A DNA stretch of 64,000 nt from Gp1-AA145 sp963757135 (lineage in GTDB: Bacteria; Acidobacteriota; Terriglobia; Terriglobales; Acidobacteriaceae), in contig CAVWQE010000009.1 in the NCBI GenBank assembly GCA_963757135.1, forward strand, positions 124,001-188,000, in the 5' to 3' direction. This document shows positions 7,703 through 17,872 of this stretch, one piece after another. Position numbers and translations under genes: made by a program. Every line of letters starts with the position of its first letter. Position 1 is the first letter of the stretch. Below the pieces are notes generated by a model. It made no database searches, was not told the origin of the DNA, and saw only the letters and a program-made list of their open reading frames with translations.

Positions 7703-8665
7703 ATGTCACATTGCAATCGGTTTGAAGAGCGGGATACCTGCTTGTACGTTTTGCTGCTGCTTGGCTATGTTCTGTTTCTTTCCTCGGTTACAACCAGTGC
7801 GCAAACTCTCGCAGACCGGCTGGGATATCCTTCCGGCACGAAGCTGATCATTGTACATGCGGATGATCTGGGTGAGACTCATGCGGTGAACGCGGCGGCG
7901 GTGAAAGTCCTGGAGGCGGGCTCGGTCAACTCTGCGAGCATGATGGTAGCCTGCCCGTGGTTCCCCGAAATTGCTGACTACGCCAAATCCCATCCCGACG
8001 CAGACCTTGGGCTGCATCTCACGGTAACCAGCGAGCGAGTTTATTACCGCTGGGGTCCGGTTGCTGCCGCCGATAAAGTCCCCAGCCTTCTGGATAAAGA
8101 CGGCTACTTCCATCACGATTGGGAACATAACCAGCACATAAATGCGAAAGACGTGGAGATCGAATTGCGCGCCCAGATCGAACGCGCATTAGCGATGGGT
8201 GTTCGGCCCACGCACCTTGATTCCCACCAGTACCGGCTGATCGTGAATGGCAAAGAACTGTTCGACGCGTTCTTACGGGTGGCTCATGAATACAAGTTGC
8301 CCGTCTTCGTCACCAGAGACTGGTTCGCTGATCATCCGTATCTACAGGAAAGTCTCGGCCCTGAAGACATCGTTCTTGATCACACAGTCACGATAGGACC
8401 GGAAGTACCGGCGGAAAAGTGGACGGAATTTTATATATCGGCGCTGAAAGACCTGAAACCGGGTGTAACCGAATTCGTCATCCATCCCGGTTTCGACGAC
8501 GAGGAACTGCGCGCTGCTACGAGAGAGCGTTCCACCTGGGGCGCGGCTTGGAGACAGCGAGATTTCGACTTCTTCACCAGCGATCAATTTCGCCAAATTC
8601 TGGTTCAAGAGAATATCAGGCTGATCACCTGGCGCGAACTTGCCAAAGCGGCGGCTCGGAAATAG
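7703..8665 (+). CDS. ChbG/YdjC-family carbohydrate deacetylase, exported
   Basis: This 320-residue protein has a YdjC-like fold: KLIIVHADDLGET near the start of the mature part gives the HxDDxG metal site, ADLGLHLTVTSE gives the GLHL motif, and ALAMGVRPTHLDSHQY gives the DSH motif. Members remove N-acetyl groups from oligosaccharides such as chitobiose derivatives, with a divalent metal. The first 35 residues hold a hydrophobic core (CLYVLLLLGYVLFLSSVTTSAQ), so the enzyme is probably periplasmic. I chose the ATG at 7703 because the open frame farther upstream lies inside the insertion sequence. The IS may have replaced its promoter. Confidence 0.82.
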   Translation: MSHCNRFEERDTCLYVLLLLGYVLFLSSVTTSAQTLADRLGYPSGTKLIIVHADDLGETHAVNAAAVKVLEAGSVNSASMMVACPWFPEIADYAKSHPDADLGLHLTVTSERVYYRWGPVAAADKVPSLLDKDGYFHHDWEHNQHINAKDVEIELRAQIERALAMGVRPTHLDSHQYRLIVNGKELFDAFLRVAHEYKLPVFVTRDWFADHPYLQESLGPEDIVLDHTVTIGPEVPAEKWTEFYISALKDLKPGVTEFVIHPGFDDEELRAATRERSTWGAAWRQRDFDFFTSDQFRQILVQENIRLITWRELAKAAARK

Positions 8666-8716
8666 CTCGCCGAACTGTGCGCGGTTTGGCTAATTTTCTG
8701 TTTGAACGGCGCGTGC

Positions 8717-11166
8717 TTAGAAGTTCTGGTCCACCTCAATCTGCTGCACCATGGCGTCGAGTTTCTGCTGCTCCTGGGATTCCTGTCCTTGCAGGTCGGC
8801 AATTTCCTTATTCAAAGCGGTCAGCCGATCTTCCTGCGAATTCAGCTGGCGCGTATAACGCTGCACCAGTTCTTTTTCTTCTGCGCTTCCTTTCAGGGCT
8901 TTCATGTTTTCGCGAATGCGGGCCTGGTCTTGATTGATCGCACCCAGCTCTTGCTGATGCGTCCCGGTCTGGGCTTGTAATCCGGCAATCTTATTTTTCT
9001 GGTCGAGCACGCGGCGGAATGCATCTTTCAGTTCAGGCGTGACCCGGTTCTCGGCGATGAGCGCCTGCACCTGATCTTCGGTGAGATTGGTGAGCAGAAG
9101 CTGTTGCCGTTCCGGGTGGAATTCTTCGACGGCGAGTTCTCCGGTCTTGCCGGGATCGACGGCGAGGCGGAATCGGTAGTGAGTAGCAGACGTTTCCTCG
9201 GGCCTGGCTTCGGGGGTCAGCTTCCAGCCCTCGCGCACGGGATGCTCAATCACAACCTGCCGCGCTGCGGTATCGGAGTTGCGAATACTGTAGGTGACCT
9301 TGCTGCGCTGCTCGCGGGTGATATACATGAGGCCCTTGGTGAGCACGATGCGGCTGACCGGCTGGTTCTTGAAATCGGATTGCGAAGTAACGCGCACCGC
9401 GGTGTCGGCGGCGTAGGAGAGCAGGCGGCGCTCGTCAGGATGCACAGTTTGCAGCAGGCCTTCGCCAGCGAAGGTTCCGCTATCAATGATGTTGAAGGTA
9501 CCGGAGTCGAGGGTGAGCCCGCTGGCGTTCTTGATCCAGATGGCGCGAAGGGCAGGCTGATTGCTGTTAGCCGTCCATAGCGTGACTTTGTCGGCCTCGA
9601 TTCGGGACTGCAGGATCGGCACGAGAGCCGACTGGTTCTTGCCAATGGTGACGCTCTGCTTCAGGTTGTACTCGAAGTAGTCGCCAAGGTCTTGCGACTG
9701 CGCCGTTTCTCCAGGAGCGAGCGCAACCATTTGCGTGAAATTGCGGCCGTTCAGGCTGACCGGCGGGGGAGCCTGAAGTTGAGCGAATTGCTCGAGACGA
9801 TCGTATTCCCTGGGCGCGTTTTCGGCCTCAACCTCCACCGTTTCGGTTGCAGCTCCAACATTCAACGTGGCGTTGGCCTGATTCATTAATCCAGGTTTTA
9901 TATTGAAGTTCGACATCATTCGAGTTTGGAATCCGGGTGATTGAATGGTGACTTTACCTCTACCCGGCGGAACCCACATTTGAAACTGTCCGTTCGAATC
10001 CGTCGTGGCGTTCTGGATGGCTCCCGACGCGCCATGGAATTGAACCTGTGCGCCGGCAATAACTGCGCCGGAAGAATCCGTCACCGTGCCTGATAAATTC
10101 GCGCTGCCACCAAGTCTTTCAAGGCCGCCGTTGGTTACTTTTCCCATGCCGCCGGCTGAGACCGCGGCGGGCGCCCCGTTTTGTACTTCCTCGTTCATCG
10201 TGGCCTCGTGGGTCTGCGGCGTGAGCATCGCCGATTGCGGCAGCGGGACCACCGGCCTGCGAGCGTACAACGGCTGTGAGATGTCCTGAATAAAAGACTG
10301 GGGCGCGCCGGCAATGAGCGAGAGCTTCACGTCTTTCCAGTCTTCGCCGATGGTGTTGTCCACGATGGCCCAACCTTGGAGCAGCGGCTTGTCGCCGGGC
10401 TTCTCGGGCAGAATGATTCGATAGGTACTCTTCCATACCGGGACTTCGCTGATGTAGCTGACGAAAACGTCGCGCTCACCGGTACCGGAGGCGGAGATGG
10501 TCATACGCCGCAGGTCACGCGCTCGAGATGAGCCCACCAGGTTGAGATAGCGTCCGACTTCGTCATTGAGGTCACGCTCGGCCAGACGCACGGAAACCGC
10601 GGGGCTGAGCTCGAAATTCTTCATCTCGCCGGAATCGGTCATCACAGAAAAGACAGTCGCCTGATAAGTCGTACCGGAGTCGTTCGTCTTCTGCTCCTGT
10701 TCGACGCTCAGTAATCTTCCGGTTGCGCTTTCAGCTTTGCTGCGGACCTCCACACGCGCGCCGCGCAGGGCGGAGAGAAAGTCGGTTCGATTGACTTGTT
10801 CGCCGAAGGGCAGGCGCAGGGCCTTAAGTCGCTCATCGAGCGGAGCGGTCGAGTTGTAGCGGACACCGGAGATTCGGCCGTCGCCGAGATCAACCACGGT
10901 GAGCGACTTCAGCACGTCGTTCAGTTGCGCGGTGGTGAAGTCGATGCCGAGGTCCTGATTTCCGCGGACCTTGGCGGAGTGTTCGAAATAGCCGACGCCG
11001 TTCTTGTACAGAACCACGCGTTTGACCGGCAGGCGGGAGGAGGAATCGCTCCCGGCGTCCGCCGAAATTGTCTTAACGCTCCTGTTAGGTTTGGCAACGG
11101 CGGGATGGTTTGGGCTTGAACGATACCACAAAGGAGAACTGCGACGACGAAACAGACACTGCGCAT
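8717..11166 (-). pseudogene. DUF4139 protein with inserted carboxypeptidase-regulatory domain, frameshifted signal
   Basis: An ATG at 11166, preceded by GGGAGG, opens a clear signal peptide (MRSVCFVVAVLLCGIVQAQ). That frame leaves the protein after about 26 residues. The mature part begins one frame away at about PNRSVKTISAD near 11090 and runs to 8717 as the DUF4140/DUF4139 architecture: VKRVVLYKNGVGYFEH, a central EVPVWKSTYRIIL, and a C-terminal coiled coil. An SGTVTDSSGAVIAGAQV unit, the carboxypeptidase-regulatory-like beta fold, is inserted near the middle (about 10110-9820). A single missing base between 11166 and 11085 would explain the split. The function is unknown; it is probably periplasmic or envelope-associated. 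Confidence 0.75.
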
Positions 11167-11427
11167 GACGCCTCCCAAAGTGACGGCAATTTAACAGAGA
11201 TTTACGGACCTGAGTAGATGGATGCAAGGAACGGCCAGCCTCGACCCCCGGTGGCGGTCTTCTCTGCTTTAACGACACCGTCGATAGAACGCCGGTTCTG
11301 GCCGATTTATGCGAAGTATTGCCTAAAAGGTTACGGTTACGGCAGTCACGTTGCCGAGGTTGCCACAGTACACCATACTTCGAAGAACGGCCGCGCTGTG
11401 CGAAGTGGGCCGGATTTGAGGATTGGC

Positions 11428-14169
11428 ATGCTCGATAACAAGCAAATTAAGAGCTTGGGCCTGCGTTTCGCGCGCGCTCTGCAGACGACGGTCAAGACCG
11501 CAGGCGTGTTCACCATCGAGCATAAGAGCTGTGACCGGCCAATCCAACAGAGCTTCTTGCTGCTCAATAACATGCTGAAGGAAGTGGGCCAGTTTACCGT
11601 TGGTTTTGTTGACAATCAGATCCTGCTCAACAATCTTCTGACGACCGACACTTCGCTGAAAAATCTGGAAACGGAGTTTCTCAAACGCGGAATTGCCGCG
11701 ATTACCTTTGAGCCGGGGCTGACGCTTAGCCGTTATAAAAAGGTCATTCACGTCCTGGCGGCGTCCACGGCCGCCATCGACGCAACCGGAGGATTTCTTG
11801 CGTTCCTAGATCAGAACGAGGTCGAAGGCGTGCGCATTATTCCTGCGGCCAAGAACCAAAAGAAAAATGAATCCGGAGACACAATTCTCGAGACCGACTC
11901 CGAGGCTTACATCCTGTCGAAGCAAGTTGAAGAAGACCGCGGGCCGCGGGACTTTCTGGATTCGATCGACGCATTGCTGGAATCGGGGTGCTTCGATTCG
12001 TCCGCCCGAAGCGAGGTGCTCTCTAATTTTGCGACACAAGGAGTGGATGGCACCGGATACGGCGTGCCCATCGAAGTGCCGCAGATGGTGCTGTTGAAGG
12101 AAGGCGAGACGATCTCCCCGGCACAAGGGCAAATGATCCTGCCGGGAGAGCACATTGGACCGGGCGGTGGGATGGCGATGTCAGCGGCCGTAGGACAGGG
12201 TCCGGGCGGCGGTGGTCCAGGCGTGGGTGGCGCGGGGAGCGGCGATGGCCGGTCATTTTCTGCCGCTGCCGGTAATGGCCCAGGCGGAGGTTCGACGGGA
12301 ATTGGCGGCGAGTACCCCGGACACGGAATGGGGATGCCGGGTACTGGAGGCGGCGGAATAGCAGGCAGCTTTGGAGGAACTGGCCAGGCTTCTTCAGGCT
12401 ACGCAGGAACCTCCGGTTCGCCGGGAATGGAATCTGCCGGTACCGGGGGAGGCGGCATGCCCGCGGGCTTGCGTAGCCTGGTGCCGAACAGCGGATCAGG
12501 AAGTTTCATCGAACTTGTAGAGGCATCGGTGCAGCGCTCCCTGCTTGAAGAAAGAGGAAATCCGGAAAAGTCATACGCTTCGCTGACGCGCCTGCTGCGC
12601 AACACCGGAGTGGACAAAATCCTGGAAAAGTTTTCGCCGGAGCGACGCCAGGAAGTCAGCACATTGCCGCCAGAGCAACTTGCGGCCGAATACTTTCAGG
12701 ACACCGCCCTGCAGCTTGCCGGTAAGCGACTCAGGTCAGCAAACAAGTCGGCAGCAAACGGGGAGACGCAGAAGATCCAGCTCGAGGAAGAAGTTGTTTA
12801 CCTGCTGGCGCGCAGCCTGCAAGCCACGCACATGGCTGAGCGGCTTTCGCAAAAGCTGACGAAATTCATTCAGGACTACGCGGTCCCACCGCATATCCAG
12901 GAAAAGATCCGGGAAGAACTGACCTGGACTTCGCTGGTCAGCAACAAGAAATATGCCCGCCTCATGGAAATCAAGCGCTATTCGAATATCGAATTTCGCC
13001 GCGTGCTGGAGGTGCTTAAAGACCTGATGGCGCAGCGCGACATGGAGCGTGCCACCGCTCTGGCGAGCCATTACTTCGATTTCCTCGACGAGCCGGGCGT
13101 ACAGATCGAAAACAGCGAACTGAGTCGCGCCCCCGAATTGATACGCGCGATTTCAGTCGCGCATGCGGGATTCGCAGCGAAAACTGCGGAGCGTGTGGGC
13201 CGGACCCTGATGCGCGAAGACCTTCCGGAATTCATTCACTTTCAGGCGGCCAGCACAGCAACCGTTCTGGCCCAATCGATCGCTACATTTGAGGATTTTC
13301 AGGATGTTCTGGCCATCGGGTTATCCCTGGAGGCGTCCAGTAGCCGTGGCCCTGAGAAACACAAAAAATGCTGCGTACCGTGTCTGGGGCGGCTGCTGTC
13401 CGACACGGCAATCGAGCGCGTAACCGAGCTTTACTTAGAGCAGCGTGGAGATTCCGCGTGGAGCAAGACCGCGGGAACACTGCTCCGCTACTCCGCTCCT
13501 GCCAGTGTTGAAACCGTTTTCCGGCATCTGATCAGCGAAGAAGATGGCCGCAACCGCCTGGCGCTGGTCCGCTTGGTTAGTCAACTGGGCAAAGGCGGAA
13601 TCGACGTGGCCTGCCGGTATCTGGAAGATGAGCGCTGGTATGTGGTGAGAAATATGTGTGGCGTCCTGGCCGAACTCAAAGATCCTGATCTGGTTGAGCA
13701 CGTTGCGCCAGCGCTGCGGCATCCTGATGCTCGCGTGCAGCAGGCCGCGCTCAAAGCATTGATCAAGACCCGTGCACCGGAAACTGCATCTGTCCTCGCG
13801 GCTGCGCTACCAAAGCTTGCCCCCAACGTGCTGGATGAAGCAATTGATGAACTGATGTTCCTGAAGAACGCCAGCGCCAGCGCGATCACTGATCTGGAAG
13901 AATTTGTCGCCAGCGCCAAAACCAGTCCGGCATCGAAGAGAAAGGCATTGCAGGCCCTGGGCTCGGTTCAGGACGATGGCGCGCTCTACGCTTTGGCGCG
14001 ATTGTTCCGGATGGAAGAGCTGGAAGCTGGACTGCGGAAGGCCTCATTAATGGCCCTCACCAACCACCGCTCGGCTTTCGCGGACACATTGTTAAAAGAA
14101 CTTGCCGCGAACTGGGGCCCGCTGGCCGAAGAAGCAAAAACGGCACTAGAGAAACGCAAACCGAGATAG
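11428..14169 (+). CDS. HEAT-repeat protein with Gly-rich linker
   Basis: The 913-residue product starts MLDNKQIKSLGLRFARALQ. GAGG lies six bases before this ATG, while the open frame before it has no site. Residues 1-220 are a helical domain. About 240-350 is a low-complexity Gly/Ser/Met linker (GPGGGGPGVGG-type). The rest is helical and, from about 690 on, shows HEAT-like pairs such as RYLEDERWYVVRNMCGVLAELKD. There is no signal peptide, so it is probably cytoplasmic. HEAT arrays act as protein scaffolds; I cannot name a partner. The stop abuts the recJ stop on the other strand. Confidence 0.75.
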   Translation: MLDNKQIKSLGLRFARALQTTVKTAGVFTIEHKSCDRPIQQSFLLLNNMLKEVGQFTVGFVDNQILLNNLLTTDTSLKNLETEFLKRGIAAITFEPGLTLSRYKKVIHVLAASTAAIDATGGFLAFLDQNEVEGVRIIPAAKNQKKNESGDTILETDSEAYILSKQVEEDRGPRDFLDSIDALLESGCFDSSARSEVLSNFATQGVDGTGYGVPIEVPQMVLLKEGETISPAQGQMILPGEHIGPGGGMAMSAAVGQGPGGGGPGVGGAGSGDGRSFSAAAGNGPGGGSTGIGGEYPGHGMGMPGTGGGGIAGSFGGTGQASSGYAGTSGSPGMESAGTGGGGMPAGLRSLVPNSGSGSFIELVEASVQRSLLEERGNPEKSYASLTRLLRNTGVDKILEKFSPERRQEVSTLPPEQLAAEYFQDTALQLAGKRLRSANKSAANGETQKIQLEEEVVYLLARSLQATHMAERLSQKLTKFIQDYAVPPHIQEKIREELTWTSLVSNKKYARLMEIKRYSNIEFRRVLEVLKDLMAQRDMERATALASHYFDFLDEPGVQIENSELSRAPELIRAISVAHAGFAAKTAERVGRTLMREDLPEFIHFQAASTATVLAQSIATFEDFQDVLAIGLSLEASSSRGPEKHKKCCVPCLGRLLSDTAIERVTELYLEQRGDSAWSKTAGTLLRYSAPASVETVFRHLISEEDGRNRLALVRLVSQLGKGGIDVACRYLEDERWYVVRNMCGVLAELKDPDLVEHVAPALRHPDARVQQAALKALIKTRAPETASVLAAALPKLAPNVLDEAIDELMFLKNASASAITDLEEFVASAKTSPASKRKALQALGSVQDDGALYALARLFRMEELEAGLRKASLMALTNHRSAFADTLLKELAANWGPLAEEAKTALEKRKPR

Positions 14170-15993
14170 TCAGCTTCCCTCTGCCGCAAGCGCATTCTGC
14201 GCAACAGCGGTAGCCTTGAAATCCCGCAACGACAACTCAATTCCGCCAAATTCAGGATGCTCGTTTCGTTCGAGCGTGAATGCTACATCGAGCAAATCGC
14301 CGGCGAGCAACTTCGCCTGCGACGTCTGGTCAGCCATGCGCCAACCCATGGCTTTGTAAGTAAGCGATCGGCGCCACCCGGCCGCGTCGCTGCCCGTCGA
14401 TCCGGGCGTGAGTTTCAGGGCGACGTGCTTTTCTTTCAGAATCTTCGGTTGCGCCGAGAGCCTAACACCACTGGCCCAGAACACGGGCTCGGGATTTCCT
14501 ACCCCGAAGGGCTGGAGGCAGCACAGGGCATCGAACAAATCGGGAGTAAGCGCGTCCAGTGGAAGTTCAGCATCTATATTCAGCGCGGGCTCGAAATCGG
14601 AGAGCGTTAAACGCTCGCGTGCGTAGGCATCCAGTTGCGCGCGCAGCTCTGTCACTCGAGATGAAGGTAGCGAAAAGCCGACGGCGTGGGCGTGGCCGCC
14701 GAAACGAGTAAAGAGTGCGGCGGAAGATTCGAGCGCATCCAGCAGATGAAACGATGGGATTGATCTGCCGGACCCGTGGGCTTCATCTCCGTCGAGAGAA
14801 ATGACCAGCGCAGGCCGTCCGTAGCGCTCCACGACTCGCGTCGCGGTAATTCCGATCACTCCGCGATGCCAGCCCTCGCCGTCGATGACCACGCAAAAGG
14901 CTTCGCGCAGACTCGCATCCTCGGTCATTCTCTGCTCAATAGCTTGCACAATCCGGCGCTCTTCTTCCTGGCGCTCGGTGTTGAGCTTGTCCAGCCGCAT
15001 CGCAATCTCGCGGGCCTGCGCCACATCCTTCACGCTTAACAAGTCGATCACGTCGCGGGCAATGTCCATGCGTCCGGCAGCATTGATTCTGGGCGCAATC
15101 CGGAATGCCACCTCACCGGAACTCAGCGGTTTGCCTCCGAGTCGCGCCACTTCAAGCAATGCTTTAAGTCCGGGGTTGACCGCTTTGCGGAGAGCATCGA
15201 GACCCAGGCTGGCGATGACGCGGTTTTCCCCGACCAGAGGCACTGAATCCGCAATCGTGGCGATAGCCGCCACCTTCGTGAACGAAAGCAAAAGTTGCTT
15301 CTGATCGCGGTGCGGCAGCCGCTTCTCGAGCAGGGCCTGGGCAACTTTGAATGCAATGCCTGCTCCACACAGTGACTTGCACGGATACTCGCAACCCGGC
15401 TGATTGGGATTCACCACCGCGAATGCATTCGGCAGGCCCTCCGCTCCAGGAAGGTGATGGTCAGTGATGATGAGATCCACGCCAGCCCGCCGCGCGCTCT
15501 CGGCAGCGGCAAAGGCGCGAGTCCCGGCATCGACGCTGATCACCAGGCGAATTCCGGCAGCAGCAGCGCGCTCAATCACGTCCCCGCGAAGGTCGTATCC
15601 TTCACGGATGCGATGCGGCACATGGAAGTCAGCCATGCCTCCGCATAGCTCGATCGCCGTTTTCAGGATTACGACTGCAGTAGTGCCGTCCACGTCGTAA
15701 TCGCCGTAGACCAGAATTCCCTGCTTGCGTTCGATCGCTTCATCCAGACGTTCGACCGCGGCTTTCATGCCGGTCATCAGATAAGGCGAGTGGAGGTGGT
15801 CAATGGACGGGAGCAAGAAACTTTTTGCGGCTTCCGGCGTATCAATTTTTCGAAGGAGGAGGAGTTTCGCCAGAACCGGGTATACGCCGGAATCGTGAGT
15901 CTTGGATTTTCCCCGAAACAACTCCAGAGAGGAAATTTCTGTTGCTAACGATTGAACTCGTTCGGGGGAGGCCTCTTTAAGTTTCCAATGCAC
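14170..15993 (-). CDS. recJ: Single-stranded-DNA-specific exonuclease RecJ
   Basis: This 607-residue protein has the DHH-family motifs in order: GDYDVDGTTA (residues 97-106), SVDAGT, TDHH (about 177-180), and the DHHA1 domain with GEGWHRGVIGITATRV and HGSGRSIPSFHLLDAL. The C-terminal RecJ OB domain (LCCLQPFGVGNPEPVF) is present. RecJ degrades single-stranded DNA 5' to 3' in RecF-pathway recombination and mismatch or base-excision repair, with Mn or Mg. It follows an unknown gene by two bases and is surely co-transcribed with it. Length is normal. Confidence 0.95.
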   Translation of the reverse strand: MHWKLKEASPERVQSLATEISSLELFRGKSKTHDSGVYPVLAKLLLLRKIDTPEAAKSFLLPSIDHLHSPYLMTGMKAAVERLDEAIERKQGILVYGDYDVDGTTAVVILKTAIELCGGMADFHVPHRIREGYDLRGDVIERAAAAGIRLVISVDAGTRAFAAAESARRAGVDLIITDHHLPGAEGLPNAFAVVNPNQPGCEYPCKSLCGAGIAFKVAQALLEKRLPHRDQKQLLLSFTKVAAIATIADSVPLVGENRVIASLGLDALRKAVNPGLKALLEVARLGGKPLSSGEVAFRIAPRINAAGRMDIARDVIDLLSVKDVAQAREIAMRLDKLNTERQEEERRIVQAIEQRMTEDASLREAFCVVIDGEGWHRGVIGITATRVVERYGRPALVISLDGDEAHGSGRSIPSFHLLDALESSAALFTRFGGHAHAVGFSLPSSRVTELRAQLDAYARERLTLSDFEPALNIDAELPLDALTPDLFDALCCLQPFGVGNPEPVFWASGVRLSAQPKILKEKHVALKLTPGSTGSDAAGWRRSLTYKAMGWRMADQTSQAKLLAGDLLDVAFTLERNEHPEFGGIELSLRDFKATAVAQNALAAEGS

Positions 15994-15995
15994 GG

Positions 15996-16475
15996 CTACA
16001 GTTCGTCGTCAGCGCCGGACCCGTCGATCGCGATGCCGCCGAAGTCTTCTGAAACCTCAACCAATCGCTGATAGTGGTCATACCACTCGGTCGCAGCTTC
16101 GAACAGCATCATGACGCCTTGAAACGCAAACCCAAGCTGGACAAAGCCGGTCTTACCAAGATAAGTGCGCAGCCAGCGGGCATCTTCGAGGTCTTCGTCA
16201 CTGGTAAATTCCGCGTTGCTCAGGCGCTGGATGATGCTGTCCAGTTCCTCTTTCTCCAGGGTCCACGAATCCATGGTTATAAAAGGCGTACCGGCGGCTT
16301 TGGCCAGTTCGACAAAGTCTTTCCAGCCCTCCGCGGCGTCATCCCCTGGCTTCCACATGACCGTCTGTACTTCTTCGTGATCAACGTAGCCGGGAAAACG
16401 GCGGATACCGTGGCCTTCGATGAAAGCCACCATGTCATCTTTCAGCACCGCTAGATTCTCTGGGAGTCCGGACAT
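15996..16475 (-). CDS. Hypothetical acidic protein upstream of recJ
   Basis: The product has 159 residues if it starts at MSGLPENLAVLKDDM; an upstream TTG start would add 15. It is acidic (many Asp/Glu, ending SGADDEL), lacks a signal peptide and membrane segment, and has a Trp/Phe-rich middle (WKDFVELAKAAGTPFITMDSWTLEKEELDSI). I do not recognise the family. Its stop is two bases from the recJ start, so the two genes form an operon and the product may act with DNA repair. That link is inferred only from position. Confidence 0.6.
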   Translation of the reverse strand: MSGLPENLAVLKDDMVAFIEGHGIRRFPGYVDHEEVQTVMWKPGDDAAEGWKDFVELAKAAGTPFITMDSWTLEKEELDSIIQRLSNAEFTSDEDLEDARWLRTYLGKTGFVQLGFAFQGVMMLFEAATEWYDHYQRLVEVSEDFGGIAIDGSGADDEL

Positions 16476-16489
16476 GCTCAATTGAGCAT
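16474..16489. promoter_or_regulatory. Perfect 16-bp palindrome over start codon
   Basis: ATGCTCAATTGAGCAT overlaps the chosen start of the gene upstream of recJ. It could be a repressor site or a hairpin that hides the start, or it could occur by chance. Confidence 0.25.
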
Positions 16490-16647
16490 TGTATGCCAGC
16501 TGGGTATCTGGCGTCAGCAAACCCCGGGTAGTGGATTATGTAAGCAGCGACGATGCGCATTTGGGTTGGCCGCGGGTGTCAATCCAGATGTACTGCCTGT
16601 AGGAGAGCCCCGGTATTGATGGGCATTCAGATGTTAAGATTTGAGAG

Positions 16648-16752
16648 GTCAGGCATCGGCCCCGCGCGACGTCTTCCCGCCAACCCCGCCAGGTCCGGAA
16701 GGAAGCAACGGTAACGGGCTCTTGCGTGTGCAGTGGGTTCCCGGTGCCTGGC
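16648..16752 (+). ncRNA. ffs: Signal recognition particle RNA, small bacterial type
   Basis: The conserved SRP domain IV is plain: CCAGGTCCGGAAGGAAGCAACGG near 16688-16711, with the GGAAG asymmetric loop and apical GGAA. The 5' end GTCAGGCATCGG pairs with the 3' end CCGGTGCCTGGC (16741-16752), giving a rod of about 105 nt, the 4.5S-like form without an Alu domain. It binds Ffh and targets nascent membrane proteins. A -10-like TTAAGAT (16634-16640) lies just upstream. No strong terminator follows. Confidence 0.93.
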
Positions 16753-16817
16753 TAAATACGTTTTGTGAAGGGTTGCGTAAAACCAGCTCTGGTACCTTCG
16801 CCTCTGATCTGTTCCTT

Positions 16818-17720
16818 TCAGGCACTCAAATCTTCCAGAGAGGGAAACGATCGCGGCGTAATTAGCGTAGATTCCGGCGCTGCAACTTGTGTCTGCAAGC
16901 TTTTTACTAGAATTTCCAGCGCAGTACCGGAGAGCGGAGGCGCGATGACCGTAGCGGTTAACGTTCCGCCTCGAACCCAGGCTTGTCCGGTCTTTGGAAC
17001 CCCGTCCACGCCAATAAATGGCAGCGTCACCCAACGGTCCCTGCCGCCCCCCTCGCGTGCAAAGTCTTGAAACGCCTTTTTTGCGCCGGAAGCCATGGCA
17101 TCATTTTGGGCCGCTATCAGGTCAATCTTGGCTTGCTGCGAGGTGCTGAGGCGCAACCAGGAAGTTACCGCTTTGTGGGCACTGGCTTCGGTCCAGTTCC
17201 CTTTCATGGTCTTGACCTGGACTGAATCGGGTTTGGTTTCATACATCCCAGCGGTCCGCAGCTTGCAGGCGTCCGTTTCGGCGGGCCCTTGAATATATAG
17301 AATCGAACCGCCGGCGGGAAGAAGTGCCGCGAGTTGACGCCCCTGTATGCGTCCGATTTCAAGATTGTCTGAAGTGACCCCAAAAACCGGCACCTGGAAA
17401 TTGTTCCGCAACTCTTTGATGTAGCCGATTTCGCGGTTCAGGAGTATCCACGCAATTTTCTCCGAGACTGCTGCCCGAGCGACTTGCGGTAACGCCGGCC
17501 CGCCGACCGGCTCCAAAATGATGGCGTCGGGGCGCGCTTCGGGATCGGCTTGGACAAACTTCAGGATTTGTTGGCTTTGCTGAATGCTGTCGCTGTCGGC
17601 ATAAAGAATTTCGACGTCCACTCCGAGTTTGCGAGCGGCGTCCTCCGCGGCGACAGCCTGCTCGACTTGAAAGTCGTTGTCCTGAGTAATCAACGAGACT
17701 ACGACGCGGAGCCTCTTCAT
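16818..17720 (-). CDS. Periplasmic-binding-protein-like sugar-binding domain protein
   Basis: The product has about 300 residues from MKRLRVVVSLITQDNDFQ. It has the type-I periplasmic-binding fold of the ribose/LacI family: strands and helices as in EQAVAAEDAARKLGVDVEILYADSD, RPDAIILEPVGG, ILLNREI, SILYIQGP and FIGVDGVPKTGQAWVRGG. It lacks a helix-turn-helix and a signal peptide, and open sequence upstream does not add either convincingly. It may be a cytoplasmic ligand sensor. No transporter genes adjoin it, so transport is not supported. Confidence 0.7.
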   Translation of the reverse strand: MKRLRVVVSLITQDNDFQVEQAVAAEDAARKLGVDVEILYADSDSIQQSQQILKFVQADPEARPDAIILEPVGGPALPQVARAAVSEKIAWILLNREIGYIKELRNNFQVPVFGVTSDNLEIGRIQGRQLAALLPAGGSILYIQGPAETDACKLRTAGMYETKPDSVQVKTMKGNWTEASAHKAVTSWLRLSTSQQAKIDLIAAQNDAMASGAKKAFQDFAREGGGRDRWVTLPFIGVDGVPKTGQAWVRGGTLTATVIAPPLSGTALEILVKSLQTQVAAPESTLITPRSFPSLEDLSA

Positions 17721-17872
17721 CGTCAGATCATAATCGCGCCTTTGGAAAAAGCAGGTGATAACCAAGGTCACCTTCGGCATTCCCGCCCGAATAAGCAGTT
17801 GCGCCAACTGGTTGGAGATTCAGGAGGTGGTGCGTACAATAACGTTTCAATTCCAAAGGAGAACCTAAGCGA

